A DNA stretch of 64,000 nt from 4572-123 sp964418755 (lineage in GTDB: Bacteria > Desulfobacterota > Desulfobacteria > Desulfobacterales > 4572-123), in contig CAYQNS010000001.1 in assembly GCA_964418755.1 (NCBI GenBank), positions 24,041 to 88,040 of the forward strand, written 5' to 3'. Numbering within the stretch: position 1 is the first letter of the stretch; each line of letters starts with the position of its first letter. Positions 18,186 to 27,082 of the stretch are shown in pieces. The translations under genes and the position numbers were made by a program. A model generated the notes under the pieces. It was given only the letters and a program-made list of their open reading frames with translations. It had not been told where the DNA came from and searched no databases.

Positions 18186-18261
18186 AAATTTTTCCTTTTG
18201 TTGTATTAAGAAAACCCTGTCCTTTGGGCTTAACTCAATACCGGCCCCTTAGGGCGGTATT

Positions 18262-19182
18262 TTATTCCGAAGGCGCTATGTTTACACCAAGGCCCGCGGG
18301 GGCCTGGGAGACATCTCTTTTCCAGGAGGAAAATACCAGAACGATAACGGTCAGCCCGTAGGGCAGCATAAGCAGCAGTGAAGAAGGCAGGTGCGCTCCC
18401 ATGGCCTGCAGACGCAGCTGAAAAGCCATAACACCGCCAAAAAGATAGGCCCCCAGGATGGCACGGCCCGGGTGCCAGAAGGCAAAAATAACCAGGGCCA
18501 CTGCGATCCAGCCCCGTCCGGCAGCAAGGCCGTTGGCCCACAAATGCGTATAGGCCAGAGAGAGATACGCGCCGCCAAGGCCCACCAGGTATCCGCCGGC
18601 CAGGATTCCGGCCCAGCGATACCCCGCCACCGAAAGCCCGCTTGCGGTGGCGGCGGGGGGGTATTCACCCGCTGCCCGCATGCCGAGACCCCATCGGGTG
18701 TAACGAAAGAAAATCCACAGCAGGCCCGGGATAAAGTAGGAAATATAGACCAGGGCATCGTGATTGAAAAAAATTTTCCCCAACACAGGCAGCCGGGAAA
18801 GAAGGGGAATCTGCAAAATCGTGAATCCCGGTGCAATTTGACCGATAAAGGGAGTTCCCAGATAATTGGCAAGGCCGGTCCCGAGAATTGTCAGGGCCAG
18901 GCCGGAAACCACCTGGTTGCCCTGAAAGCCCAGGCAAACCAGGCCGTGCAGGCCCGCCAGCAGGGCCCCGGCAAATCCGCCGACCACAAATCCGAGCATG
19001 GGACTGCCGGTGTACAGAGACGTCAGGAAGGCAGCCAAAGCCCCGAATATCATGATGCCTTCCACCCCAAGGTTGAGAATGCCGGATTTTTCAGTGACGA
19101 TCTCACCCAATGTGGCATACAGGATCGGCGTTCCGGACTGGACCGCCGCGGCCAGCAGCGTCAGTATGAATTCCAGGCTCAT
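18262..19182 (-). CDS. Nucleoside ABC importer permease (NupQ/YufQ-like)
   Basis: A 306-residue polytopic inner-membrane protein. It begins MSLEFILTLLAAAVQSGTPI and carries LGEIVTEKSGILNLGVEGIM, the hallmark stretch of this permease family. Its start overlaps the stop of the preceding permease gene by 4 bp. It would form the membrane channel together with that protein and the double ATPase. Substrate by context: purine nucleoside or base. Confidence 0.92.
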   Translation of the reverse strand: MSLEFILTLLAAAVQSGTPILYATLGEIVTEKSGILNLGVEGIMIFGALAAFLTSLYTGSPMLGFVVGGFAGALLAGLHGLVCLGFQGNQVVSGLALTILGTGLANYLGTPFIGQIAPGFTILQIPLLSRLPVLGKIFFNHDALVYISYFIPGLLWIFFRYTRWGLGMRAAGEYPPAATASGLSVAGYRWAGILAGGYLVGLGGAYLSLAYTHLWANGLAAGRGWIAVALVIFAFWHPGRAILGAYLFGGVMAFQLRLQAMGAHLPSSLLLMLPYGLTVIVLVFSSWKRDVSQAPAGLGVNIAPSE

Positions 19183-20243
19183 GTTTTTTTCCTTGTCCGG
19201 ATCGTGTAATCGATAAAAAAGCTGCCGGCCAGTACCGTGAGGAGAATCAGCCCCTCCATGATACCGCCGAAGGCAGCCGGCACCTGGAGATCCAGTTGCA
19301 GATTTTCCAGACCGACCCTGAGTCCGGCCAGGAGAATCGATGCAACGGCGATATTGACAGGGTTCAGACGCGCCAGCCAGGCAACCACGATGGCCGTATA
19401 TCCGTATCCAATCATAATGCTCGGCTGCAGACGGTTGATGGTGGCCGAGGCTTCAATGAAACCGGCCCATCCGGCCAGGGCGCCGCTGAGGATCATGACC
19501 ACCATGACAAGACGATCATAGGGCAGCCCGGCATACCGGGCTGCCCTGATATTTTCACCGCTGGCCTTGAGTTCATACCCGTATCGGGTGAAACGAAAAA
19601 AAATCCAGATGGCAAGGCCTGCAAAAAGACACAGTGCCAGACCCCAGTTCAATTCGGTGTTGCCGATCTTACCCACAACAGCCGAAGGGGAAAACTCGGG
19701 GGTCATGGGAAACCCGAAACTGACCGGGTCTTTCCAGGGCCCGTAGACAAGATAATCGAGAAACAAAATCGCCAGGTAATTGAACATCAGGGTCACGATG
19801 ATTTCATTGGCCCGCATTCGCAGTTTTAAAACGGCCGGAATCAGGCCCCAGAGGCCGCCGGTGATAAACGCGGCAAGCAGCATGCCCGGCAGCATAATAT
19901 ATCCGGGCAGATCAGGGAAGGTCAGGGCTACCCAGGTAGCGCCGATGGCGCCCATGGCGTATTGCCCCTCGGCCCCGATATTCCAGATTTGAAGCCGGAA
20001 GGCAACGGCCACGCCAAGGGAACACAGAAAGATGGGCACCGCCTTGATCAGGCAGCTTTCAACGGCCCACCATGAGCCGAAAGCGCCGTTGAAGAGCAGG
20101 GCAATGGCCGTCAGTGGCGGCTTGTCCTGCAGGGCCAGCATCAATGCGCTCAAAGCCAGGGAAAGAACAACGGCGCCCATTAAAATGAGACAGGAGCTCC
20201 ATACCAGCGGCTCCTGTCTTTTGGTTATTTTCAACCCGAGCAT
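19179..20243 (-). CDS. Nucleoside ABC importer permease (NupP/YufP-like)
   Basis: A 354-residue polytopic membrane protein, the longer partner permease. Family marks are FRLQIWNIGAEGQYAMGAIG, LRMRANEIIVTLMFNYLAI and YTAIVVAWLARLNP. It follows the binding-protein gene by about 60 bp and overlaps the second permease by 4 bp. It has the longer N-terminal region usual for the YufP type. Confidence 0.92.
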   Translation of the reverse strand: MLGLKITKRQEPLVWSSCLILMGAVVLSLALSALMLALQDKPPLTAIALLFNGAFGSWWAVESCLIKAVPIFLCSLGVAVAFRLQIWNIGAEGQYAMGAIGATWVALTFPDLPGYIMLPGMLLAAFITGGLWGLIPAVLKLRMRANEIIVTLMFNYLAILFLDYLVYGPWKDPVSFGFPMTPEFSPSAVVGKIGNTELNWGLALCLFAGLAIWIFFRFTRYGYELKASGENIRAARYAGLPYDRLVMVVMILSGALAGWAGFIEASATINRLQPSIMIGYGYTAIVVAWLARLNPVNIAVASILLAGLRVGLENLQLDLQVPAAFGGIMEGLILLTVLAGSFFIDYTIRTRKKT

Positions 20244-20304
20244 CAGGTTACCTGTTTTTGTAATAGTTAAGACGGTACGTGGCCGGATTTAACGGAAGCC
20301 CTGA

Positions 20305-21366
20305 TTACTGTGTGGTCCCGATCACGCCCTGAACAAACCAGGTCATTCCGAGCAGTTCCTTGTCGGAGGCAACGACGCCGTCGGCGATGCGGATCTTGCC
20401 CTCCTGATCCTTGACAGTGCCGGTAAAGACGGTGACCTTGCCCGCGGCAATATCCTTTTTCATGGCCAGTACCTGTTTTTGAATATCCTGCGGAACACTG
20501 TCGCTCATGGGGCTCAGATCAATAATACCATGCTCCAGTCCATACCAGTATGCCTTGCTTTCCCAGGTTCCCCGGCGAACGTTATCAACGATCTCCTTAT
20601 AAAAGCCACCCCATTTCCAAATGGGGGCGCACAGATGGGCTTTGGGGGCAAATGCGGACATGTCGGAATTGTATCCCACCGAATAGACACCTTTTTCCTC
20701 TGCCGCTTCCTGGGGGCCGGGAGAATCCTGGTGCTGGGCAATCACATCGGCCCCGACATCCAGCAGACTCTTGGCGGCTTCCTTTTCAGTGGCCGGATCA
20801 TACCAGGTCTTGGTCCAGACCACCCGCACCTCGACATCCGGGTTGACAACTTGTGCTCCCAAAGTAAAGGCATTGATTCCGCGAATTACCTCGGGAATGG
20901 GAAACGCCGCCACATAACCGAGCGTTTTGGTTTTGGTCATTGCACCGGCGACCATTCCCGAAAGATACCGGGCCTGGTACATACGGCCGAAATAATTGCC
21001 CATATTTTTTGCACTTTTGAAACCGGAGCAATGCATGAATACGACATCTGGAAATTTTTTGGCTACTTTGAGCATGGGGTCCATGTAGCCGAAGCTGGTG
21101 GCGAAGATTATATCATACCCCTTTCTGGCCATGTTCAGCATAACCCGCTCAGAATCGGGGCCCTCGGGGACCGATTCCACAAATGACGAAGTGACTCCGT
21201 CCATACCATCGACAGCCAGTCTTCCCTGCTCATGGGCATATGAATAACCTGCATCACCAATGGGCGAGACGTAGACGAAACCCACCTTTACGGGTTTGTC
21301 GCCGGCAAAAGCAAAACCGCAGATGACCAGCGAGACCAGAACTGAAAATAGAAAAAATTTACGCAT
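20305..21366 (-). CDS. BMP-family periplasmic binding protein of nucleoside importer
   Basis: A 353-residue substrate-binding protein with a signal peptide (FFLFSVLVSLVICGFAFAG). Family stretches are KVGFVYVSPIGDAGYSYAHE, YDIIFATSFGYMDPMLKVAK and GADVIAQHQDSPGPQEAAEE. Two adjacent ATGs exist (21369 and 21366); AGGAGG lies 6 bases before the second, which is preferred. It is the first gene of a five-gene operon with two permeases, gpt and the ATPase, preceded by a good sigma-70 promoter. The cargo is inferred to be a purine nucleoside or base from gpt. Confidence 0.92.
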   Translation of the reverse strand: MRKFFLFSVLVSLVICGFAFAGDKPVKVGFVYVSPIGDAGYSYAHEQGRLAVDGMDGVTSSFVESVPEGPDSERVMLNMARKGYDIIFATSFGYMDPMLKVAKKFPDVVFMHCSGFKSAKNMGNYFGRMYQARYLSGMVAGAMTKTKTLGYVAAFPIPEVIRGINAFTLGAQVVNPDVEVRVVWTKTWYDPATEKEAAKSLLDVGADVIAQHQDSPGPQEAAEEKGVYSVGYNSDMSAFAPKAHLCAPIWKWGGFYKEIVDNVRRGTWESKAYWYGLEHGIIDLSPMSDSVPQDIQKQVLAMKKDIAAGKVTVFTGTVKDQEGKIRIADGVVASDKELLGMTWFVQGVIGTTQ

Positions 21367-21430
21367 CATTATCCTCCTGATTTTTGGATACTATCCTTGT
21401 TATCGGTTACCTGTTAATTTTAAAGCATTG

Positions 21431-21459
21431 AATATAGAAAAAGGATGGATATGTGTCAA
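21431..21459 (-). promoter_or_regulatory. Sigma-70 promoter of the nucleoside importer operon
   Basis: On the minus strand TTGACA (21459-21454) and TATATT (21436-21431) are separated by 17 bases, with a start near 21424 and a leader of about 55 nt. No purine riboswitch is evident in so short a leader. Confidence 0.7.
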
Positions 21460-21583
21460 ACAAAAAGAACGGTGTTTTCAGGATAAAAAAATCGATGAAA
21501 AAAAACAAAAAAAATTCACGGAAAAAGTCCCACAAACGGTGGGCATATGTAGTAACAGCTAAAGTGTCCGCGATATGTTCGAA

Positions 21584-21766
21584 TCATTCGCCCAAAGTTC
21601 CGTTATTTTCGATTTTATTTAAATAATTTGGGAGGTTATGTCTTAAAAAACTGCGCATAGCAGCCATTGCTTGTGCATTAAAGTCATTACTTTGATCTTT
21701 TCCGAGTTCAAGAAGTTGTTTGCTCTCTTTAAAGCATACCTCGATCGGCCAACGTTTGGTATATTT
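21584..21766 (-). pseudogene. C-terminal remnant of a DDE transposase
   Basis: Sixty codons in one open frame read KYTKRWPIEVCFKESKQLL, then DFNAQAMAAMRSFLRHNL and a TGA at 21584. The Y-[AT]-KRW-x-IEV-x-F-K/R-E-x-KQ-L pattern is the C-terminal E-containing block of IS4-like DDE transposases. The upstream 80% of the gene is missing: the frame begins 2 bp beyond the Crp/Fnr stop codon. This is an insertion-sequence scar, not a working element. Confidence 0.75.
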
Positions 21767-21768
21767 TT

Positions 21769-22458
21769 TTAATAAATCACAGACGCTCGGGAAAGTTCAT
21801 TCAGGGCGTCACGATTCAGTACACGGAGACGCCGTCCTTCAATTTCAATCATATTTTTTACAACCATTTTTTTTAACACGCGTGACAAAGTTTCAGGTGT
21901 GCTGCCTATAATTTTGGCCACCTCCCGCCGGGTGATCATCAAATCCACCACCTCATCCTCTCTGCAATCCTTTTTCATGGTTGACAGAAGAAGAAACGAT
22001 GCCACTCGCTGGGGGATATCCTTGAGCGATAGCAGCTCCACAAGAGACATGGATTCCTTGAGCCGACAGGCCAGGACGCGGATCATATTAAAAAGAATTG
22101 TCGAATCCTGATGCGCAATATCTTTCACCAGCTCTCCCTGGAATATCAGAAGAACGCTATCTTCCAGGGCGGATGCACCGGCAGGAAATACCATATCTGA
22201 AAAGATTGCACAGACGCCGAATATCTCTCCCGGGCCGAAAATGTAAAGCGTCTGTTCGCGGCCATCAGGAGAGGCTTTGAACATTTTCACCATACCGCTG
22301 ATTACCACATAGAATTCTTCCGCAACATCATTTTCATTTATAATCGTCTGACCGGCCCGGTACTTTTTGTTTACTGCGGCATTGGAAAGATCCCAAAGGT
22401 GCTCTTTTGTCATCTCTTTTCCCAAAGAATTGGATTGCAGGAAAGGGAATATATTCAT
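21769..22458 (-). CDS. Crp/Fnr-family regulator with FNR-type recognition helix
   Basis: A 229-residue regulator: N-terminal cyclic-nucleotide-fold sensor (AGQTIINENDVAEEFYVVIS, FGPGEIFGVCAIFSD), dimer helix, and C-terminal winged helix. The recognition helix TPETLSRVLKKM has the Glu and Ser-Arg spacing that reads TTGAT in FNR. The N-terminal Cys cluster of oxygen-sensing FNR is absent, so the signal is probably not a FNR-style Fe-S cluster. It is divergent from the flavoprotein at 22610, with a perfect FNR box between them. The 3' end abuts a transposase remnant, but the C-terminus looks complete. Confidence 0.92.
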   Translation of the reverse strand: MNIFPFLQSNSLGKEMTKEHLWDLSNAAVNKKYRAGQTIINENDVAEEFYVVISGMVKMFKASPDGREQTLYIFGPGEIFGVCAIFSDMVFPAGASALEDSVLLIFQGELVKDIAHQDSTILFNMIRVLACRLKESMSLVELLSLKDIPQRVASFLLLSTMKKDCREDEVVDLMITRREVAKIIGSTPETLSRVLKKMVVKNMIEIEGRRLRVLNRDALNELSRASVIY

Positions 22459-22474
22459 AAAAAAGCCTCAAAGC

Positions 22475-22488
22475 TTGATCTGTATCAA
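22475..22488. promoter_or_regulatory. Perfect FNR-type operator TTGATCTGTATCAA
   Basis: TTGAT and ATCAA flank a 4-bp spacer. The site lies 17 bp in front of the crp/fnr ATG (minus) and about 25 bp upstream of a TATAAT hexamer (22506-22511) for the plus-strand flavoprotein gene. That position can act as an activator site for the flavoprotein and a self-repression site for the regulator. The regulator's E..SR helix predicts exactly this half-site. Confidence 0.72.
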
Positions 22489-22505
22489 TGCAGAATACGA
22501 TTTAG

Positions 22506-22511
22506 TATAAT
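22506..22511 (+). promoter_or_regulatory. -10 hexamer of the flavoprotein promoter
   Basis: TATAAT at 22506-22511 predicts a start near 22518. No good -35 is present; the FNR-type box is centred about 37 bases upstream of that start, near class II activator spacing. Confidence 0.5.
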
Positions 22512-22609
22512 ATGTCAAAACAGATTGACCATATCAGGTTTTTAATTGGAATTGGGAGTATAATAAAAAAACCATTAAAGACGCAACTAAAAAAATTGGA
22601 GGGAATGTT

Positions 22610-23968
22610 ATGGAAAAAACAGATGTTTTGGTAATTGGTGGAAGTGCGGCCGGGATTGTTGCCGCTACGACCGGGAAAGCCTTTCATAAAGATAAAAAAA
22701 TCATGCTGTTGCGAAAAGAGGAAAAAGTTCTGGTTCCGTGCGGTATACCCTATATATTCGGCACGTTAAAAAGCAGTGAACAAAACGTTGTCCCTGATGC
22801 GGTGTTAACCAACGCCGGGGTTGAACTCAAAATTGGCGAAGCGGTATTTCTGGATCAGGAAAACAATGTATGCAAAACCGCCGATGGTTCGGAAATCCAG
22901 TTTGAGAAAGTTGTCATTGCCACCGGATCAGAGCCTGCAGTCCCGGGCTGGCTTAAAGGGGCGGATCTGGAAAATGTGTTTATAATTCCTAAAAGTAAGA
23001 AATATCTGGATCAATTCAGCAAGAAGCTGGAACAGTTCAAGAAGATTGTTGTCCTTGGCGGTGGTTTTATCGGCGTTGAGGTTGCTGACGAACTCAACAA
23101 AGCAGACAAGGATGTCACCATTGTAGAAATGCTGCCGTATGTGTTAAGCCTTGCTTTTGACCCGGAACTGGCGGCCAAGGCACAGGAAACCCTTGAAGAT
23201 AGGGGGGTCCATGTAAAAAGCAACAGCCGGGTAAAAGAGCTGACCGGTGATAAAAAAGTATCAAAGGTGGTATTAAGCAACGGAGAGACCATTGATGCCG
23301 ATGCCGTGATCCTGTCAACCGGGTATCGTCCGAATGTTTGTCTGGCCCAGACAGCCGGCCTTAAAATTAATGAAATGGGATTTATTGAGGTCAATGAGTA
23401 TCTGCGGACGGCCAACAAAGATTTTTTTGCGGTGGGTGATTGTGCTGAAAAACACAGTTTCATTACCCGTTCATTAAAGGGTGTCATGCTGGCATCAACA
23501 GCCTGTGCCGAAGCCAGGATTGCAGGAATGAACCTGTACCAATTGTCATCTCTGCGGGCCTTTAACGGTAATATTTCAATTTTTTGCACCTGTATCGGTT
23601 CAACTTCTTTTGGCGCTGCCGGGGTCACCGAAGCGCTGGCCAGTGAAAGGGGATTTGATGTGGTTGCCGGCACCTTTGAAGGGGTTGATAAACATCCTGG
23701 AACCCTGCCGGGTACGCATAAGCAGATTATTAAATTAATTGCTGGTCGCAGATCCGGGGTTATTCTGGGCGGAGAAGTTATCGGTGGTCAAAGCACGGGT
23801 GAACTGACCAACATGATCGGGCTTATGATTCAAAACAGAATGACGGTCTGCTCCCTGCTCACATTCCAGATCGGCACCCAGCCTTTTTTAACCGGTCCTC
23901 CCACAGCTTACCCATTGATTAAAGCCGCGGAAGCCGTCGCCATGCAACGCTGTGTATTTCAAGAGTGA
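22610..23968 (+). CDS. FAD-dependent pyridine nucleotide-disulfide oxidoreductase (CoA-disulfide reductase/NADH oxidase-like)
   Basis: A 452-residue flavoprotein. The N-terminal FAD loop reads VLVIGGSAAGIVAAT, the NAD(P)H loop reads IVVLGGGFIGVEVADEL, and the second FAD motif is FFAVGDCAEK. The redox Cys of the single-cysteine NADH oxidase/CoA-disulfide reductase group lies in VPCGIPYIFG (Cys about 44). No rhodanese domain is fused. GGAGG precedes the ATG. It is divergent from a Crp/Fnr regulator across an FNR-type box and is followed by a LUD protein. A paralogue lies at 61453-62784. The exact substrate is uncertain. Confidence 0.88.
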   Translation: MEKTDVLVIGGSAAGIVAATTGKAFHKDKKIMLLRKEEKVLVPCGIPYIFGTLKSSEQNVVPDAVLTNAGVELKIGEAVFLDQENNVCKTADGSEIQFEKVVIATGSEPAVPGWLKGADLENVFIIPKSKKYLDQFSKKLEQFKKIVVLGGGFIGVEVADELNKADKDVTIVEMLPYVLSLAFDPELAAKAQETLEDRGVHVKSNSRVKELTGDKKVSKVVLSNGETIDADAVILSTGYRPNVCLAQTAGLKINEMGFIEVNEYLRTANKDFFAVGDCAEKHSFITRSLKGVMLASTACAEARIAGMNLYQLSSLRAFNGNISIFCTCIGSTSFGAAGVTEALASERGFDVVAGTFEGVDKHPGTLPGTHKQIIKLIAGRRSGVILGGEVIGGQSTGELTNMIGLMIQNRMTVCSLLTFQIGTQPFLTGPPTAYPLIKAAEAVAMQRCVFQE

Positions 23969-23990
23969 TGATCAGACCAAATTGCAAAAA

Positions 23991-24022
23991 GGCAGCCTGA
24001 GCCGGGATGGGTTCAGGCTGCC
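23991..24022. terminator. Strong hairpin downstream of the flavoprotein gene
   Basis: GGCAGCCTGA and TCAGGCTGCC form a perfect 10-bp stem with a 12-base loop, starting 22 bp after the flavoprotein stop. On the plus strand no T-run follows, so termination is probably weak or Rho-assisted; a T-run exists only for the minus direction. Confidence 0.55.
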
Positions 24023-24205
24023 CGACCAACTTCCCTCCCCTTCCCATGAATGTCCATTCTTTGATTTTGCACTTCCAGGAGTGCCAAACAGTATTGCCCA
24101 TAAATTCGCTTTTTTGAATACAGATCTTGATATAGGGTATATAGAAATGATACGAACTTATCAAACGGTCCCGGTACCCGATCATATTGTGACAAGGAGA
24201 ATTTT

Positions 24206-24859
24206 ATGGAAAACCCCATCCGCAGTTATTGGCAGTTACGCCTGTCGTCTCTGAAGGCAGTTCTGGAAAAAAATAATTTTGAGGTTTTTCTGGCAGATTC
24301 AGGGGCTGACGCCGCACGGATTGTTTTAGAAGAGATCCTGCCGCGCCTGAAACCTGTCACCGTTTCCTGGGGTGGTTCAAGAACGTTTATCGACTCCGGG
24401 TTGTACGAAAAATTGAAAAATCGTTCCGACTTGAGCATACTGGACATTTTTGACAAATCCCTGACGCCGGAGGAAAAATTCAAACGCCGCCGGGATGCTC
24501 TTTCCGTGGACCTTTTTATCACCGGAACCAATGCCGTCACCGAAACAGGCCAGCTCGTCAATCTGGATATGATCGGAAACCGTATAGCCGGAATCACATT
24601 CGGCCCCAAAAATGTGATTATCCTGGTGGGACGTAATAAAATCGTGGCCGATTTAGATAATGCGATGTTTCGTATTCAAAACTACAGCGCACCGGCCAAT
24701 GCCATGCGGCTGGACATGAAGACGCCATGTGCCGAAACCGCTGTCTGCCGGGAATGCAATGTCCCGGATCGGATTTGCAACACTTGGACCATAACCGAGA
24801 AATCATTTCCCAAAAACAGGGTTAAAGTTGTTTTGATCAATGAAAATATGGGGCTCTAA
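24206..24859 (+). CDS. LUD-domain protein (LutC/YkgG-like)
   Basis: A 217-residue protein of the LUD (lactate utilisation, DUF162) fold. It has VSWGGSRTFIDSGLYEKL, then ALSVDLFITGTNAVTETGQL and GPKNVIILVGRNKIVADLD, in the usual order. AAGGAG precedes the ATG. Four Cys near the C-terminus (CAETAVCRECNVPDRIC) could hold a metal or Fe-S cluster and are typical of this standalone group. No LutA/LutB partners are adjacent, so a role in lactate oxidation is not assured. Confidence 0.88.
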   Translation: MENPIRSYWQLRLSSLKAVLEKNNFEVFLADSGADAARIVLEEILPRLKPVTVSWGGSRTFIDSGLYEKLKNRSDLSILDIFDKSLTPEEKFKRRRDALSVDLFITGTNAVTETGQLVNLDMIGNRIAGITFGPKNVIILVGRNKIVADLDNAMFRIQNYSAPANAMRLDMKTPCAETAVCRECNVPDRICNTWTITEKSFPKNRVKVVLINENMGL

Positions 24860-25053
24860 ATGAATTTTGAATGATGAACAAAGTATCACGGCGTTCTCCA
24901 TATGCCGGGTTATATTTTTTACACAGGCATCTGTTTTTTTCAATTTCAAGCTTCAATAAACTACCTTTGATTTTTTCATAAAAAATGCCGAGGTTTTATC
25001 CATTTTATTGATCATCGCCCGGTATGGCGGTTTATTTTAAACAGGAAAAAATT

Positions 25054-27072
25054 ATGAAATCCAAAATTTCAGCTTTCCTATTGTGTATTATTCTCCTGGC
25101 CGTTGGGCTCCTGGGTTCGGCCGTTTGTCCGCCCACCGCCTCAGCCCTGGATGTCGTTGTTAAAATCAGCCGGATCGAAAATACGCTGCACCTGATAGAT
25201 GAACTGGCCGGGAGTGACACTCCTCAAGCAAAAGCACCTGCCACGGCACAGATCAGAGCCATGCTTCAAGGTACGGACTGGATCGATCCCGACCGACAGA
25301 TCGTTATCGGTCTTGAGCCGGCGGGTGAGCAGTACATCAGCGGAATATTGATACCCTATATTCGCCCCAATGCTAATTTCCAGGCGGCTTTTAATGCCAA
25401 AATCGGATCCAATTATTACATGATCTCTCTGCCCCCGGGATCGCCCCAGGTTATTTCGGGAAATATGGAAGAAGCTTTGCTGAAGGCCGGTTCTTCAAAA
25501 AGTAAAACAACCATCATGGCCCAGGCCACTGTTGGCCGACTTTTGAAAAAAAACAGGGAACAGATCGATAACTGGCTTAAAAAAATTGAAATCTCCAAAA
25601 TGCAGCGGACAGACACTCCCATGGCGCCGGCTCCCGAAGATGCCCGGGCCATGATATCCGGCATGCTGGATATAGCCTCACAGCTTGATACCATCTCTTT
25701 TGGGATCGATTTGACGGCCGCAAAACTGGCGTTTGTTTTCAGCTCTCAGGCCAGGGCCGAAAGCGAGATCGCCGGTCTTTTTACCCGCACAGACACGTCC
25801 GCACGGTTAAGTACCTTTAAACCGGATTTTCAGATTAATTTTGGTTCCGGCCCTTATAACATAGCGGGTTTCCTGAAAATGATGGGCAACACTTTCGGCC
25901 CTTTTTCTCAAAAGGTGGGACTTGATTTCAGCGAAATTGCTTCCATGTGCGAACCTTTTAGCGGTGAAATGGCAGGCGGTTTGTCTTATGACAAAGACAA
26001 AATAAATTTTGAGACCATCAGCGTACTTAAAAACGGGAATCAAGCGGTCGATTTTTTAGAAAACGTATACCTGCCCTGGATGGAAAAGTACAGCCGCAAT
26101 TTAGCCGGGCTGCTGGAACAACAATCCGGCCGTAAACTTGCCGATGTTTTTGTCCGGACTGCCGACACGGAGGTAGCCGGCTGTAAAGTAGTTGGCGTCA
26201 AATCAAAAATCCCTGTTTTCCCGGCCTTGCCGCAAACCGCCGGGGTGCCGGCACCCGATTGCCCAATAATGGTGTATGATACCCGCATGACAACCGTAGA
26301 CAACCTGTTGCTAATGGCTTCGAATGACCGACGTCTTAAAAAAATGATCGGCCTGGCCCGAACGTTTAAAGAAACGACTTCAAACGGTCCACTGATGACC
26401 CTTGATATGGATCTGGGTGCATACCTTTCCGCCCTCGGAGAGATGCTGCCGGATTTGAATATACCCATGCCCGGAGACAAAAAAGCCTTTTCCAGCCTGG
26501 GAAAACTTGCATTTACAATGAATCTGGAAAACGGCCGGATCGATACGGTCACATCTTTTAAGATGGATGATATTAAAGCCATGATTACCGCCTTTAAAGA
26601 GGCTATGGCGGCTCCTCCTGCGGAATCAAGGGACAGCGTCCCGGGCCAGACCAACTTGAAAACCGAATCTGCCGGGAAGCCGGCTCAATTGCCGGCAAAA
26701 CCACAATATACGGAAAAAGATCCTGAATACTGGTCTGATAAGGGGGGGCTGGTAGCTGCGTACGGCAACGACAAGGCTGCGGTTGAATTTTATAAAAAAG
26801 CAATCAAGCTTGATCCTCAAAGAAGCGATTATCATTTTAATCTTTCCGTATCCTTTTGTGAGCTCGGTGAATATGCCAAAGCCCTGACATCTATTAACAG
26901 AGCACTTGCCATGGATAATGGAAATGGTGCATATTATTACACCAGAGGCAGAATTTATCTTTTGTCGACCGACAGTACAAAGGCCATGGAAAATTTTATT
27001 CAATCCGCCCGGCTGGATCATAAAGACGCCCGGGATTATTTAAACAATGTAGCGCATGTGCAATGGGAATAA
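25054..27072 (+). CDS. Exported protein of unknown function with C-terminal TPR
   Basis: A 672-residue protein. The ATG at 25054 leads straight into a signal peptide (AFLLCIILLAVGLLGSAV); an earlier in-frame ATG at 25024 only adds a hydrophilic lead. About 500 residues follow with no family I recognise, including repeated MLDIASQLDTISFGIDLTAA-like amphipathic stretches and a conserved-looking PGDKKAFSSLGKLAFTMNLE. The last 110 residues contain two to three TPR units (AAVEFYKKAIKLDPQRSDYH, AKALTSINRALAMDNGNGAY). It probably sits in the periplasm or outer envelope. Its stop is 10 bp before the next start. Confidence 0.7.
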   Translation: MKSKISAFLLCIILLAVGLLGSAVCPPTASALDVVVKISRIENTLHLIDELAGSDTPQAKAPATAQIRAMLQGTDWIDPDRQIVIGLEPAGEQYISGILIPYIRPNANFQAAFNAKIGSNYYMISLPPGSPQVISGNMEEALLKAGSSKSKTTIMAQATVGRLLKKNREQIDNWLKKIEISKMQRTDTPMAPAPEDARAMISGMLDIASQLDTISFGIDLTAAKLAFVFSSQARAESEIAGLFTRTDTSARLSTFKPDFQINFGSGPYNIAGFLKMMGNTFGPFSQKVGLDFSEIASMCEPFSGEMAGGLSYDKDKINFETISVLKNGNQAVDFLENVYLPWMEKYSRNLAGLLEQQSGRKLADVFVRTADTEVAGCKVVGVKSKIPVFPALPQTAGVPAPDCPIMVYDTRMTTVDNLLLMASNDRRLKKMIGLARTFKETTSNGPLMTLDMDLGAYLSALGEMLPDLNIPMPGDKKAFSSLGKLAFTMNLENGRIDTVTSFKMDDIKAMITAFKEAMAAPPAESRDSVPGQTNLKTESAGKPAQLPAKPQYTEKDPEYWSDKGGLVAAYGNDKAAVEFYKKAIKLDPQRSDYHFNLSVSFCELGEYAKALTSINRALAMDNGNGAYYYTRGRIYLLSTDSTKAMENFIQSARLDHKDARDYLNNVAHVQWE

Positions 27073-27082
27073 AAGGAGGAAT

